DNA of 64,000 bases from Massilioclostridium coli (lineage in GTDB: Bacteria > Bacillota > Clostridia > Oscillospirales > Ruminococcaceae): the NCBI RefSeq assembly GCF_900095865.1, contig NZ_FMIZ01000007.1, positions 1,486,530-1,550,529 on the forward strand. The letters run 5' to 3'. The translations under genes were made by a program, and so were the position numbers. The first letter of the stretch is position 1, and each line of letters begins with the position of its first letter. Positions 11,460 to 21,405 of this stretch are shown here, piece by piece. The notes beneath the pieces were generated by a model. The model saw only the letters and a program-made list of their open reading frames with translations. It was not told the DNA's origin and made no database searches.

Positions 11460-12155
11460 TTAATCTTCCTGTCCATCTTCATTTTCCTGTTCTTCATTAA
11501 TAAACGGTCCGTCTGTAAATTCAAGTTGTTCACTGACAAAACCATCTTCTTTTTTACGACCATATTTCAGATATACAACCACTGCACCAATACCAAGTCC
11601 CCCTGCTAATACAATGGTACAGAGTTTCCAGATGTCTGCACCGCCTGTATTTTTCTGCGTTGTTTCTTCTTCTGTTTCTTTTTCCACAGCAGGTGTTGTT
11701 TCTGTGGTTGTTTCCGGAATCACTACCTTCTGTTCTTCCTCTGTCTTGCTGTCCTCTGTTTCATCCAGGAATTCTGCAAGGTCATTTTCATCAACCAACG
11801 ACATCATATAGACATTTTCTGATGTGCTGGAACGGTCAATTACCATATAAAAAGTATTTCCCTTTTTTGTCTGGATGGTAAGGAACTGCTTTGTATCATC
11901 ATTTTCCTTATCATCGACCAGTTGTGCATTTCCCGGCGTAGAAAAGGCAGAGGAATCACTTTCTGCGATCACTCTGCCCGTATCCTCCGTATTTTCTTCT
12001 GTGGTTGCCTCCGATGATGTTTCTGCCACAACCTCGGTAGTTGTTTCTTCCGCAGGCGGATCAGCATTTGCATATACAGTTGCAAACGAAAATCCCGAAA
12101 GCATTGTAACTGCCATTACAATCATCATCAGTTTTTTTACTACTTTATTTTTCAT
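11460..12155 (-). CDS. DUF4366 family membrane-anchored protein of the conjugation module
   Basis: A 231-aa protein with an N-terminal signal peptide (VVKKLMMIVMAVTMLSGFSF), a long Thr/Glu-rich extracytoplasmic region, and a compact segment around FLTIQTKKGNTFYMVIDR that is typical of DUF4366. One membrane helix near residues 182-200 precedes a short Lys/Arg then acidic cytoplasmic tail. It is always found in these Firmicute conjugative modules next to DUF4315 and NlpC/P60 genes. It is likely a cell-envelope part of the transfer channel; the biochemical role is unknown. The 5' end overlaps the DUF4315 gene by 11 nt, indicating translational coupling. Confidence 0.85.
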   Translation of the reverse strand: MKNKVVKKLMMIVMAVTMLSGFSFATVYANADPPAEETTTEVVAETSSEATTEENTEDTGRVIAESDSSAFSTPGNAQLVDDKENDDTKQFLTIQTKKGNTFYMVIDRSSTSENVYMMSLVDENDLAEFLDETEDSKTEEEQKVVIPETTTETTPAVEKETEEETTQKNTGGADIWKLCTIVLAGGLGIGAVVVYLKYGRKKEDGFVSEQLEFTDGPFINEEQENEDGQED

Positions 12156-12477
12156 GTTCTAAGCCCTCTCTTTCCGGTATCTGTACATCAGATCCTTTGT
12201 TATTTTCTTTGTTTCCGTCTTTCTTTTCTCTTGCATCTTCTATTGCAATACCGCCTTCTTCATCCAGCCGAATCGTTGCCGTTCCTTTCTGAATCCCATC
12301 AAGCAGTACAAGAAGTTCCCTGCTGTCCAGCTTCAGTGAACGGAAAGATTTGATAATTTCTATGTCCTCCATCTGCTGTTTTAAATCATTCTGCTTTTTC
12401 AGATGCTTCTGCAGTTCTGCAATCTTTTCTTCTGTTTTCTGAATATCATCCAGAACTTTTTTTAACTTCATATTCAT
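12145..12477 (-). CDS. DUF4315 family protein
   Basis: A 110-aa protein starting MNMKLKKVLDDIQKTEEKIAEL, with an N-terminal heptad-rich coiled coil followed by a conserved patch (IIKSFRSLKLDSRELLVLLD) and a charged tail. This matches DUF4315, a small protein of conjugation modules that lies between the NlpC/P60 and DUF4366 genes. The function is unknown; the coiled coil suggests an assembly role. Confidence 0.85.
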   Translation of the reverse strand: MNMKLKKVLDDIQKTEEKIAELQKHLKKQNDLKQQMEDIEIIKSFRSLKLDSRELLVLLDGIQKGTATIRLDEEGGIAIEDAREKKDGNKENNKGSDVQIPEREGLEHEK

Positions 12478-12492
12478 CTACCCTGTCACCTC

Positions 12493-14970
12493 CTAATGCA
12501 GACGACCAAATGCCATAAAATGTTCCTGCCAGTAAGAACTTGCAATGCTTGTATACTGTACCGGCTTTCCGCAATGTATCATCATATTGTTGCCAACATA
12601 AATTCCTACATGACTCGCTCCGCTTGTGTTATAAGTTCCCTGGAAGAAAATCAGATCTCCCGGTTTTGCTTCTGATGGGGATACCTGTGAACAATGAGAA
12701 CGAAGTTCATCGGCAGTACACCTTCCTATGTTCCACCCATTTCCACAATTATTGATTACCCAGCTTACAAATCCAGAACAGTCAAAACCACTTGGAGAAT
12801 AACCACCCCATACATAAGGCACTCCCAGATATTTCTCTGCTTCCCGTATCATCTTTGCGAATTGCGGGTCAGATAACGCTTCACCAGGAATCGTATAGCC
12901 AAAACCACTACTTCCTGTCGGAATGGAATTCAGGTCAAACAGGTAATCCCTGTTTCCATAATATCGGTTATACGCATCGTATCTTTCCTGTTCCTCTTCT
13001 GTCATACGGCTTCTTAACACCGTATCCAGATTATGATTGGTCATAGTAACATCCAGACGGTTCACTTCTTTTGTTGTTGTCACTTCCACTTCCTGACTTC
13101 CGTTGCTGTCAGCTATGTAAGCCTCCCATGTCTGATGTCCATGGGCAGATGCCGCCGCATGATTATCATAATAAACATCAAACTGCACACCATATCTTGC
13201 GAAAGCTCCGGTATCTTCTACCACATATTCCACGCCATTCATCACTACATGAGTACCGATCGGAACAAAAGGATTTGTCGCATCTACGGCAATCGTGTGG
13301 TTTGCGGTAGGCATTGCTCCACTTGCGGTCGGTCCGCCACTCCACTGACCACAGCAGATGGAACAGTTGCAATATCCACTGGTAACAACCTGTCCCAATG
13401 ATTCTCCAACCCGGACAGTTTTTGTTTCTGTTACAGTTTCTCTGGTAGACTGTGTATTGATTCCATATTGCTGCTGAAAGATTTCTTTTATCTCGTCTGC
13501 GACTTCGGCATAAGTAAAACCGCCATATTTCACTGTCAGATAAGAAATAAGCTGATATGGATTGTGTCCGATCTCATCAATCTGATAACGGTATTCATCA
13601 TAATCCGGATGCCTGGATTCTATTTGATTGATCTGTGTGTTCAATGCCTCCTCCAGAGCTTTATACGCATTTTCTGCAGCATAAATATCTTCATCCGTAC
13701 TGGAATAACTGGTTGAAATGATCGCTGAAGAACCACCCTGCAAAACTGCACTACAACTGGAAAAACTGGCTACTATCAGAACAAAAATCAGTCCAAAAAG
13801 AGCTACTGTAGCAAAGATTCCTTTGTTTTGTGCCGCCACCATTTTGACTGCATCTTTTGTTTTTTCTGTAAATCTTTGTGCCGATGTGATTGCCGCATCT
13901 TTGGCTTTTTTACTTTCTTTTGCCGCCCGGCACTGCTTTTGGTATCGTTTTTTCTGTAGTAATTTTTGAAGTGCTGATTTTTTCTTCTGGTCAGCTTCTC
14001 TCTTCACTGCATTTTTTGCCTGATTTCCGTAAGCAGCATCAAACATCAGCCTGCTATTTTCTGCTTCATCCAGCATATTTTCTGTCAGACGGGCAGATTG
14101 TTTCCTGCTTTCCCTCAATCGCTGCCGGACATAAATGGACTTTCTTGCAAGACTTTCCCCCGCAAGTTCCATCCTGTGTGCCCCTTCCACAGCAGCGTTA
14201 TCATCTTCTGCTTCATGGGCTTTCCAGTGTCCCACAGTAAAAGCAGCATTTTTCACTGCCGAAGCTGATTTGCGGATTCCGGTTCCTGCTCCATGTACCA
14301 TGCCATCCCCTTCATCTCCAAAAGAAAGCCGGGACTGTTTTTTCTGTTCTTTCAGTATCCGTTCCCGCTTTACCTTACCTTTGATCTCATCCTGAAATCC
14401 TTCCAGTGATTCTTCTGTAACCTGAGATGTTTCACGATAACGGATATTTTCTTTTTCCGCAGTTTTTTGTTGTCTGGAAGCCTCCTTTTCCTTCCGTTTT
14501 TCTCTTTCTGCGTAATCTCTGACCATTTTTCTCTGTCTAAGTTTTCTGCTGTCCACTGCGGTTTCCAGAGCAGCACGTTCACTTCTTGGCTGTCCCCGGA
14601 TACTTTCTGTACGAAATACGGCATGTTTATCTGGCCCGGAATCTTCCGTTAAAGACATATCTTCCTTCGCATCCTCATTCCCCAGATCTTGTTCCATTTT
14701 CACTTTTTGTTCTTCATCTATACTGTATCTGGTTATATCAGAGGGTTTCTTTCTGGTCGGTATATCTTTATTTTCCGTTATTCGCTCCCGTCGATTTTTT
14801 CCGAAATCTTCTTCTTTTTTCGGATTTCTGGAAACTTCTATATCCTCATCACGACTGGTGATCCGTTTTTCTTCCTTGTTATGCAGGTTTTCTTCCCTAA
14901 GACCATCCCTGCTCATCTTATGGACGGTTTTATCTCTGGCTTTATATTCATGCTCCTGCAATTTCACCAT
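12493..14970 (-). CDS. Conjugation-module peptidoglycan hydrolase with NlpC/P60 domain
   Basis: An 825-aa protein. About 380 residues of highly charged cytoplasmic sequence precede one membrane helix near residue 395 (TVALFGLIFVLIVASF). Outside the membrane lies a 3D-like domain (VDATNPFVPIGTHVVMNG, VEDTGAFARYG). The C-terminal NlpC/P60 domain has the catalytic Cys in GFDCSGFVSW and His in ASHVGIYVG. It probably opens the wall locally for the mating channel, the role played by VirB1-like enzymes. It lies between the VirB4-linked small gene and the DUF4315 gene, as in CTn-type elements. Confidence 0.9.
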   Translation of the reverse strand: MVKLQEHEYKARDKTVHKMSRDGLREENLHNKEEKRITSRDEDIEVSRNPKKEEDFGKNRRERITENKDIPTRKKPSDITRYSIDEEQKVKMEQDLGNEDAKEDMSLTEDSGPDKHAVFRTESIRGQPRSERAALETAVDSRKLRQRKMVRDYAEREKRKEKEASRQQKTAEKENIRYRETSQVTEESLEGFQDEIKGKVKRERILKEQKKQSRLSFGDEGDGMVHGAGTGIRKSASAVKNAAFTVGHWKAHEAEDDNAAVEGAHRMELAGESLARKSIYVRQRLRESRKQSARLTENMLDEAENSRLMFDAAYGNQAKNAVKREADQKKKSALQKLLQKKRYQKQCRAAKESKKAKDAAITSAQRFTEKTKDAVKMVAAQNKGIFATVALFGLIFVLIVASFSSCSAVLQGGSSAIISTSYSSTDEDIYAAENAYKALEEALNTQINQIESRHPDYDEYRYQIDEIGHNPYQLISYLTVKYGGFTYAEVADEIKEIFQQQYGINTQSTRETVTETKTVRVGESLGQVVTSGYCNCSICCGQWSGGPTASGAMPTANHTIAVDATNPFVPIGTHVVMNGVEYVVEDTGAFARYGVQFDVYYDNHAAASAHGHQTWEAYIADSNGSQEVEVTTTKEVNRLDVTMTNHNLDTVLRSRMTEEEQERYDAYNRYYGNRDYLFDLNSIPTGSSGFGYTIPGEALSDPQFAKMIREAEKYLGVPYVWGGYSPSGFDCSGFVSWVINNCGNGWNIGRCTADELRSHCSQVSPSEAKPGDLIFFQGTYNTSGASHVGIYVGNNMMIHCGKPVQYTSIASSYWQEHFMAFGRLH

Positions 14971-14991
14971 CCCCTTTGCTGCGGTTTTTCT

Positions 14992-15315
14992 TTAATTCGC
15001 TTTGTCTTTGTACACTTCCCATTTATGTGAGATTTCATCTACATTAGAAAGAATCGAAGTCAAAAGCATATCCAGCATCCTTTCACTCAGCCCTTCCTTT
15101 TCTCTCAGATAAAAAAGCACCTGCTGTAAGTCAATCATTTCTGACAGGAAAAGCATATCATCCAACATTTCACCAAATACTTCTTCACCGTTGCTGTCCT
15201 TTCCTGCCTCTAAAAGCTGCTTAACCTTTTCATCGGCCTGCAGTTTTTTCATCATTTCTACACAAGCCTCTTCTGTGCATCCTTCACATGGATTTGCCAT
15301 ACAATTATTTTCCAT
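14992..15315 (-). CDS. Small acidic conserved protein of the conjugation module
   Basis: A 107-aa protein I cannot assign to a named family. It is acidic and mostly helical. The N-terminus is cysteine-rich (CMANPCEGCTEEAC), which could bind metal. It lies between the VirB4 gene and the NlpC/P60 gene with short gaps on both sides, so it is presumably co-transcribed with the transfer genes. It could be an accessory or regulatory factor of the channel. Confidence 0.7.
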   Translation of the reverse strand: MENNCMANPCEGCTEEACVEMMKKLQADEKVKQLLEAGKDSNGEEVFGEMLDDMLFLSEMIDLQQVLFYLREKEGLSERMLDMLLTSILSNVDEISHKWEVYKDKAN

Positions 15316-15360
15316 TCTGTAATCCTCCGTTTTCTCTGTTTTGTGCTATCTTTTTTACAA

Positions 15361-18183
15361 CTACTCTTCATCTCTTTCCCCGATTCCAAGACGCTTCCGC
15401 TTTTCTACTTCATCTGGTTTGGAAGTCATGAGTGCATACAGCATCAGTGAATTATCGAATTTATCCTTGAATGGAATAATCGTACTTCCATAAAAAACAA
15501 GTCCCTCACCTTCTCCACTGTTGGTAACATAAGAAAGCTGATGTGGAGAAATGTTCAACTGTTTCGCAAGAATCTGTCTGTCCCCGGAAGCCTGATTCAG
15601 CATCAGGATAAAATCAGAGTTTTCAAAGATATTTTCAATTTCCCTTGATGCAAGCAAATCCTTGACATTCTGTGTAATACCTGTCGGGATACCACCCCAC
15701 TTACGGAATCGCTTCCAAATTTCCACACTGTATGCTGCTGTCTGTTCTTCTTTCAGCAGCAAATGAAACTCATCAATATAATATCGGGTACTCTTATTTG
15801 CAGAGCGATTGATTGTTACTCTATTCCAGACCTGATCCTGTACAATGAGCATCCCCAGTTTTTTCAACTGTTTCCCAAGGTCTTTAATGTCAAAGCAGAC
15901 CATACGGTTATTCAGTTCCACGTTTGTTCTGTGATTAAATACTTTCAGAGAACCATTAACATAAATTTCAAGGGAAGTAGCAAGCCGCTGTGCTTCCTGC
16001 TCTTTCTGCTCCCGGAGAAGATTGTATAAATCTTCCAGTATTGGCATATTCTCTGGCACTGGGTCAGAAAGATAATCCTGATAAACCAGACGCACACAAC
16101 GGTCAATGATAGTCATTTCCACTGGTTCCAGACCATTTTTACCTCCCACGATCAACTCGCATAAAGACAGGATAAAATCTGACTTTAGAGATAACGGGTC
16201 ATCATCATCTGCATAATCAAGGTTAATGTCCATCGGATTAATATAATCATGACTGGTTGGCGAAATCCTGATAACCTGTCCATGAAATGCCCGAACAAGT
16301 GGGTAATATTCCCCTTCTGGATCGCAGACGATAATATCATCTCTTGTCACAATAAAAGCATTGGCAATTTCACGTTTTGCAGCAAAGGATTTACCAGAAC
16401 CCGGTGTACCAAGTATCAGACCATTCGGGTTCTTTAACTTCTTTCGGTCTGCCATGATCAGATTATTGGAAAGGGCATTTAATCCATAATAAATAGATTC
16501 CCCACCCATAAATAATTCCTGTGTGGTAAACGGGACAAAAATTGCTGTGGATGTTGTAGTCAGTGCCCTTTTGATCGGAACCAGATTCATCCCAAGAGGC
16601 AGACAGCTCATCAGTCCCGGCTCCTGCTGATAGTCCAGACGTTTCAACGCACAATTATATTTCTGTGCAATTCCTGCAGTCTGAAATACCACATTTTCAA
16701 GTTCCTGCTTCGTCTGTGCAGTATTTAAAAACAATACCGTCACAAGGAACATTCTCTCATTTCTGGACTGTAAATCTTCCAGAAGCCTTTTTGCTTCCCC
16801 ACCGTATGTATTTAAGTCTGATGGGATAATGTCCATGTCATATCCGGAACGTACCGCTTTTTTCTGCTCCTCAATTTTCATCCTGTTAATATCTGTTACC
16901 TTACTCTTTACCAGTTTAATCGCCTTCATCTGGTCGATAGATTGGATATGGAGATTGACCATCAGGTTACAGTCCATTTCCAGAAATTCCGCAAGCATCT
17001 TGTCAGTAAGCTCCGGTGCAAGAATCTGCAAATAAGAAACAGCCCCTATCGTACCACCCATCTGAAAATCCCTGCCATTTTTAAACACAAAACTGGTCGG
17101 AGCAACATAATCTTTGGTACTCAGTCCTGTCCGAAGCACATCATCATAAGAAAAATGGAACGGAACCTTACTGTCCTGATTAAAGGTTTCATACATGATC
17201 TGAAGTCTTTCTTCTCCATTTAGTGGATAAGCCGAAACTCCAAGAATCTTAAAGTTATTGAGAATATCCGATTCAATCCTCTCCAGCTTCGGTTTTGCTT
17301 CCCGGATGCTGTCCGCTTCAATGCCAAATGTAATATATTTGGTACGGAGCAATCCATTATTTCCTTTGGAAAGCTGATTCTTTAACATCTGTGCAAATTC
17401 CATACGCAGCTCATCAAATTCATCATCCTGTGGCTTGATAAGGATAACTTTTTCAAATTCCGCCATGTTACTGTGCTGATTGATAAAAGACAACTGAAAA
17501 TGAATAGTGCTGTCAAAGTAATTTAAAAAATCACACCAGTTTTCAAAGATTGCGTTCTTATCCTCATTCTGTGCCAACTGATAGTTGATGTCATAAAACC
17601 GGATCGTTTTTGAATAAAACTTATCCTGCACCCGGCAGATCCCATCCTTTGCCATCTCATGATATGGAATAGACTGCTGTGCTGAAATCTGTTTTTCCTT
17701 TGCTGTATCTGCTTTCACTGCTGTCTTATTTGTCCCTGTCTTTACAGGTTTCCTGTTTCCTGCCGCTTTTTGCCCGGATGTGGAAGCCTGTTTACTTTTT
17801 CTCTTTTTTGCGTCTTTTTTTGCCTGACGCTTGGCTTCTTTTTCTGCTTTTTCAGCAAGTTTTGCTTCTCTTTTTTCACTTTTCTTATCTGCCCTTTCCT
17901 GCTCTTTACGCAGCTTTGCTTCATATTTCTGTGCCTGTTTTAATGCTTTCTTTTCCCTTCTGGTTATCTTCCTTTTGGGTCTGCGGACACCTCTTTGTCT
18001 TTCCAGTGCTTCATAACCAGTTACCATCGGTTCTTTGCGTAACTTTCCGCTCACTGGATTTTCTCCATCTGGCAGTGGTTCTGAAACTTCCTGCCCATCT
18101 TCCTTATCCAGCCAGTAATCATCCGGATATAAACTGTCCTCCAACTGTTCTGGCAATGCTTTCTTATTTTTTCTTTTTAACAC
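15361..18183 (-). CDS. VirB4-like conjugative transfer ATPase
   Basis: A 940-aa ATPase that powers assembly of the type IV secretion channel. The first 170 residues are Lys/Glu-rich with a long coiled coil. The CagE/TrbE/VirB4-type region follows, then the P-loop LGTPGSGKSFAAKRE near residue 596 and the Walker B segment YYIDEFHLLLKEE near residue 806. The length is at the upper end for the family because of the charged N-terminal extension. The start overlaps the end of the PrgI gene by 20 nt, the usual PrgI-VirB4 coupling in Firmicute elements. Confidence 0.93.
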   Translation of the reverse strand: MLKRKNKKALPEQLEDSLYPDDYWLDKEDGQEVSEPLPDGENPVSGKLRKEPMVTGYEALERQRGVRRPKRKITRREKKALKQAQKYEAKLRKEQERADKKSEKREAKLAEKAEKEAKRQAKKDAKKRKSKQASTSGQKAAGNRKPVKTGTNKTAVKADTAKEKQISAQQSIPYHEMAKDGICRVQDKFYSKTIRFYDINYQLAQNEDKNAIFENWCDFLNYFDSTIHFQLSFINQHSNMAEFEKVILIKPQDDEFDELRMEFAQMLKNQLSKGNNGLLRTKYITFGIEADSIREAKPKLERIESDILNNFKILGVSAYPLNGEERLQIMYETFNQDSKVPFHFSYDDVLRTGLSTKDYVAPTSFVFKNGRDFQMGGTIGAVSYLQILAPELTDKMLAEFLEMDCNLMVNLHIQSIDQMKAIKLVKSKVTDINRMKIEEQKKAVRSGYDMDIIPSDLNTYGGEAKRLLEDLQSRNERMFLVTVLFLNTAQTKQELENVVFQTAGIAQKYNCALKRLDYQQEPGLMSCLPLGMNLVPIKRALTTTSTAIFVPFTTQELFMGGESIYYGLNALSNNLIMADRKKLKNPNGLILGTPGSGKSFAAKREIANAFIVTRDDIIVCDPEGEYYPLVRAFHGQVIRISPTSHDYINPMDINLDYADDDDPLSLKSDFILSLCELIVGGKNGLEPVEMTIIDRCVRLVYQDYLSDPVPENMPILEDLYNLLREQKEQEAQRLATSLEIYVNGSLKVFNHRTNVELNNRMVCFDIKDLGKQLKKLGMLIVQDQVWNRVTINRSANKSTRYYIDEFHLLLKEEQTAAYSVEIWKRFRKWGGIPTGITQNVKDLLASREIENIFENSDFILMLNQASGDRQILAKQLNISPHQLSYVTNSGEGEGLVFYGSTIIPFKDKFDNSLMLYALMTSKPDEVEKRKRLGIGERDEE

Positions 18184-18535
18184 GTTCCCTTCCTCCTTTC
18201 TTTCTGACTATCCTCTGTTTTTTCTCATACATATTTTCCACCTGATACTTCCTTACAGATGGCCGGATAAACCGGACCACAATTATATTCTTCAGAACTT
18301 TTTCTAACGGAAGCCCATCCTTCTCATACATGGCAAATACAAATGCCGGAAGCATCAGAAGACACATTCCGGTTGCAGCATTACTGGAACCGATCACTCC
18401 TCTGGTCAAAAAATAAAACGGTACTCCCACTGCTGCCGCAAGTCCAAAACAGATAAGCTGTCTTTTGGTAAGATTTAAAATAATCTTGTTTTTTACTTTG
18501 GTCAGATCTTTTGGTACAGATACAAAAGCCATCAT
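18164..18535 (-). CDS. PrgI family conjugation membrane protein
   Basis: A 123-aa protein starting MMAFVSVPKDLTKVKNKIIL. Two closely spaced membrane helices (LICFGLAAAVGVPFYFL and AATGMCLLMLPAFVFAMY) and a basic C-terminus match the PrgI family (VirB3-like), an inner-membrane part of Gram-positive conjugation systems. It lies between the TrbL-like and VirB4 genes, which is its usual place. Confidence 0.9.
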   Translation of the reverse strand: MMAFVSVPKDLTKVKNKIILNLTKRQLICFGLAAAVGVPFYFLTRGVIGSSNAATGMCLLMLPAFVFAMYEKDGLPLEKVLKNIIVVRFIRPSVRKYQVENMYEKKQRIVRKKGGRERVKKKK

Positions 18536-18549
18536 TTTCCCCCTTCCTG

Positions 18550-19419
18550 CTAATGGGCATTAAACACACTTTTTGCAAAATTACCTGTTTTCATCAGACT
18601 GAAACACAGAATCACTGTATATGCCATCACACCAAACAATGCGGAATGTACGTTATCTGACATCTGGATATTTGCCACAAGGACTGCGTAGATTCCCACA
18701 CAAACCATCATGAAAAATCCCTGAAATGCCAGTGCAAATAATCCCCGCAGATAGTTGTTTCCAATCTGTCCCCATTCCCTGTTTGACATCGTTGCAAATG
18801 GTATTGCACCGACCGAGGAATACAGATAAATCTCAATCATTCGTCCATACAAAATAACTGTGATCAATACAGATATAATCTTCATACACAGGCTCACCAG
18901 CATCGTTTCCAGTGCCAGTATGACAAGTTCACCGATTTCCATAGATTCCATAGCTGTTTCCATCGTACTGATCATCGTATCTATATTGATCGCTGTATCA
19001 GAACTGATGACACCTGCCGCCCGGCTTACCACCGTCTGTCCGACATCAAATACCGCCATAGTAATTGTGAACGTGTGGCTGACAATCCAGACTGCCACCC
19101 ACATCTTGAAAAAATATTTAAAGAACATCCATGTGTCCAAATCATGCATGTTATTTTTTTCTGTGAGCATGGAAATCAATTCATAACAAAGTACAAAAGT
19201 GATAATCATACCGGCAATCGGAACAATTACCGAATCGGAAAGATTCTGTATCATGCTGAAAATGTTCCCATTCCAGCCCTGCGGTGTCTGCCCAACCTGA
19301 GCAGCAATCTCACCTGTCTTTTCATTGACATCGGTATACATTGTTGTCAGGTTGGAACTTACCATGCCTGTCAGAAGATCCCTCATCCATGTTTCAATCG
19401 CCTCAAATATACGATCCAT
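18550..19419 (-). CDS. TrbL/VirB6-like conjugal transfer membrane protein
   Basis: A 289-aa protein with about six predicted membrane helices, including IAGMIITFVLCYELISML, LVILALETMLVSLCMKII and LFGVMAYTVILCFSLMK. The N-terminal segment MDRIFEAIETWMRDLLTGM is amphipathic and extracytoplasmic. It has the topology and position (between Maff2 and PrgI genes) of VirB6/TrbL-like channel proteins. The family is named from context and hydropathy as much as from sequence. Confidence 0.85.
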   Translation of the reverse strand: MDRIFEAIETWMRDLLTGMVSSNLTTMYTDVNEKTGEIAAQVGQTPQGWNGNIFSMIQNLSDSVIVPIAGMIITFVLCYELISMLTEKNNMHDLDTWMFFKYFFKMWVAVWIVSHTFTITMAVFDVGQTVVSRAAGVISSDTAINIDTMISTMETAMESMEIGELVILALETMLVSLCMKIISVLITVILYGRMIEIYLYSSVGAIPFATMSNREWGQIGNNYLRGLFALAFQGFFMMVCVGIYAVLVANIQMSDNVHSALFGVMAYTVILCFSLMKTGNFAKSVFNAH

Positions 19420-19443
19420 GAGTTATCTCCTCTCTTTTTGCAC

Positions 19444-19659
19444 TTAACCGAACAATCCGGATAACAGTGGTACCAACTGTGTTCCGATCAGTGCCACACC
19501 ACCACCAGCCATAAGCTGCTTGATTCCCTGTGACTTAGCCCCAGGATTGTCGTTGCCGTATCCTTCCAGAAGATTAATAACTCCCCATACTGCAAGACCT
19601 GCTCCGATTGCTACTACAAGTGTCTGTAAAATATTGATTGCTGAATTAAAAAACGACAT
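19444..19659 (-). CDS. Maff2 family small membrane protein
   Basis: A 71-aa protein with two hydrophobic segments (LVVAIGAGLAVWGVINLL and LMAGGGVALIGTQLVPLL) around a short GYGNDNPGAKSQGIKQ loop, the hallmark of Maff2 proteins. It is probably a VirB2-like pilin or channel subunit; this role is inferred. It starts at 19659, with a ribosome site inside the end of a 28-codon ORF upstream. Confidence 0.88.
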   Translation of the reverse strand: MSFFNSAINILQTLVVAIGAGLAVWGVINLLEGYGNDNPGAKSQGIKQLMAGGGVALIGTQLVPLLSGLFG

Positions 19660-19664
19660 ATGTT

Positions 19665-19751
19665 TTATCTCCTCTCAAGTTTTTTGCTCATAAATTCCTG
19701 CTGTATTCTAACCGGCTCTGCCCTGATGGGCGGTCGTTCATACCTGTGCAT
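19665..19751 (-). CDS. Candidate 28-aa basic small protein between the coupling-protein and Maff2 genes
   Basis: ORF of 28 codons (ATG 19751, TAA 19665-19667), reading MHRYERPPIRAEPV..., with GGGAGG upstream. Its last codons contain the GAGAGGAG ribosome site of the Maff2 gene, so it may couple translation of the two genes. It is Arg/Pro-rich with no recognisable family. It may be a real small protein or a translational relay. Confidence 0.45.
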   Translation of the reverse strand: MHRYERPPIRAEPVRIQQEFMSKKLERR

Positions 19752-19784
19752 CCTCTCACCTCCCAAAAGGGCAAAGAAAAAGAG

Positions 19785-21090
19785 CTATGTAGTTGGATTT
19801 TCTACATGCTCCGCTTCCTTGTTTTCACTATTTTCCTGTTCCATAAGACTGTCCCCTGAGAACACATACAGGTCAAACTCCTCTGACCTTGTAAGTTTTA
19901 CTTCCATTCTGTGTCTCATGTACGCTTCCACATCAAATTCATTGCGTTTATCGTAATCAGACAGTTCCTTATAGCGTTTATGTTTTGTAATATCATACTT
20001 GTCACTGAAAAACGGACGGACACCTCTTAGCTGGAGGATACACTTATTTCCATCCATCACCGCAAGTTCATCTCTGCTCATCAGTTCTTTTCCGGTTTTC
20101 TGATAGTTCATCCCGTAAGAACGGCTCTGCCCTCTCGTATCCGAAGTATTATATAAATCAATGGTTTCCTTACCAAGTGTTTCTGAAATCTCTTTTAAGG
20201 TGGAACTTTCTTTTCCTCCAAGGAACAGCATTGTGTCACAATTCCCTAAAATGGTTTCTGCAGCATCTTTATAAATAGTCTTTAACTGTGACTGCGACTG
20301 GAGTATAATAGAAGCAGATATTTCTCTGCTTCGTATGGTTGCGATCAGCTTGTCGAACTTCGGAATTTGTCCGATATTTGCGAACTCGTCACAGAGGATT
20401 CTTACATGATACGGCAGTCTGCCATGGTGTACATCATCTGCCCTGTCGCATAATAAATTGAATAACTGACTGTACATCATTGCTACCACAAAGTTAAAGG
20501 TATCATCTGTATCCGAGATAATAACAAACAATGCAGACCTCTGATCTCCCATCATATCCAGTTCCATTTCATCGTAACTCATAATCTCACGAAGTTCCGC
20601 AATATCAAATGGTGCAAGTCTGGCACCACAGGAAATCAAAATCGACTTTGCCGTTTTGCCGGCGGCTAATTTATATTTTTTATACTGACGTACAGCAAAG
20701 TGTTCCGGCTCTGTTTTTTCCAGTTCCTCAAACAGCATATCCACTGCATTTTTAAAGGTTTCGTCATCTTCCCTTGTTTCACTGGCATTGATAAATTCAA
20801 GCAGTGTCGCAAAGTTCTGTTCTTCCTCCGGTGCTTCATACCAGATATAACCAATCAAAGCACAGTATAAAAGGCGTTCCGCTTTACTCCAGAAATCTTC
20901 ACTGGACTTCTCGCCTTCCCCTTTTGTATTTACCATAATCGTATTCACCAATTTTAAAATATCCTTTTCTGACCGGATGTAATGGAAAGGATTGTAGTGC
21001 ATACTCTTTGAAAAGTTGATGGTATTCAGCACTTTTATCCTATATCCATTCCTTACTAACATCATGCCGCACTCAATAATAATCGTTCCC
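19785..21090 (-). pseudogene. VirD4-type coupling protein (T4CP), 3' part, separated by the nested element
   Basis: From the crossover (nt 21,088-21,092) to the stop this encodes 434 residues of the T4CP ATPase that feeds DNA to the channel: TIIIECGMMLVRNGYRIKVL, NPFHYIRSEKDILKLVNTIM, the Walker B segment RILCDEFANIGQIPKFD, and RSREISASIILQSQSQ. The open frame continues about 115 codons into the nested element, but those residues are translation of the element end and are not native. Joining to the 5' part (30620-31276) restores DPK-G-TIII and a protein of about 653 aa. As it stands the fragment lacks the P-loop and cannot be a working ATPase. Confidence 0.9.
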
Positions 21091-21168
21091 TTCGGAAGCG
21101 TTTCGTCAAGACAGAATGTGCATTTTATTTGCAAACATTTTATGAACAACTCACATCCTGCCTTGACG
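21088..21168. repeat. Left end (att) of the nested element
   Basis: Direct repeat CCCTT at 21088-21092, then an imperfect 17-bp inverted repeat (21104-21120 with 21152-21168, two mismatches). The dyad begins about 12 nt inside the crossover. The other end also has a dyad about 10 nt inside. These are the expected binding sites of the serine recombinase. Confidence 0.7.
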
Positions 21169-21174
21169 ATGGTT

Positions 21175-21360
21175 TTATCCGCACATGGCGGCGTTGCGAA
21201 TGTCGTTTTTGATAAGGCGTAGCACCTTATCGTCCATTGTTTCCTTGCTCGTCTGACTGAAATGGATGCCCACCATGTAGGTGGTCTTTCCAATCTTTCT
21301 GACAAGGACGGGTGCGGTCTGCTCGGTGGTTGTGGGTGCTGTGTTCTTTGTTTTTGCCAT
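21175..21360 (-). CDS. tnpW: TnpW family transposon-encoded protein
   Basis: A 61-aa protein starting MAKTKNTAPTTTEQTAPV at 21360, with AAGGAGG six nt upstream. The segment VRKIGKTTYMVGIHFSQTSK is the conserved core of TnpW, a small protein of Tn4451-type elements with unknown role. It is the last gene before the left end of the nested element. Upstream ATG-less extension in the same frame has no ribosome site, so this start is preferred. Confidence 0.88.
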   Translation of the reverse strand: MAKTKNTAPTTTEQTAPVLVRKIGKTTYMVGIHFSQTSKETMDDKVLRLIKNDIRNAAMCG

Positions 21361-21405
21361 TGAATACCTCCTTGAAATGGAAAAAGCCAGACAGGGTGTG
21401 AGGGT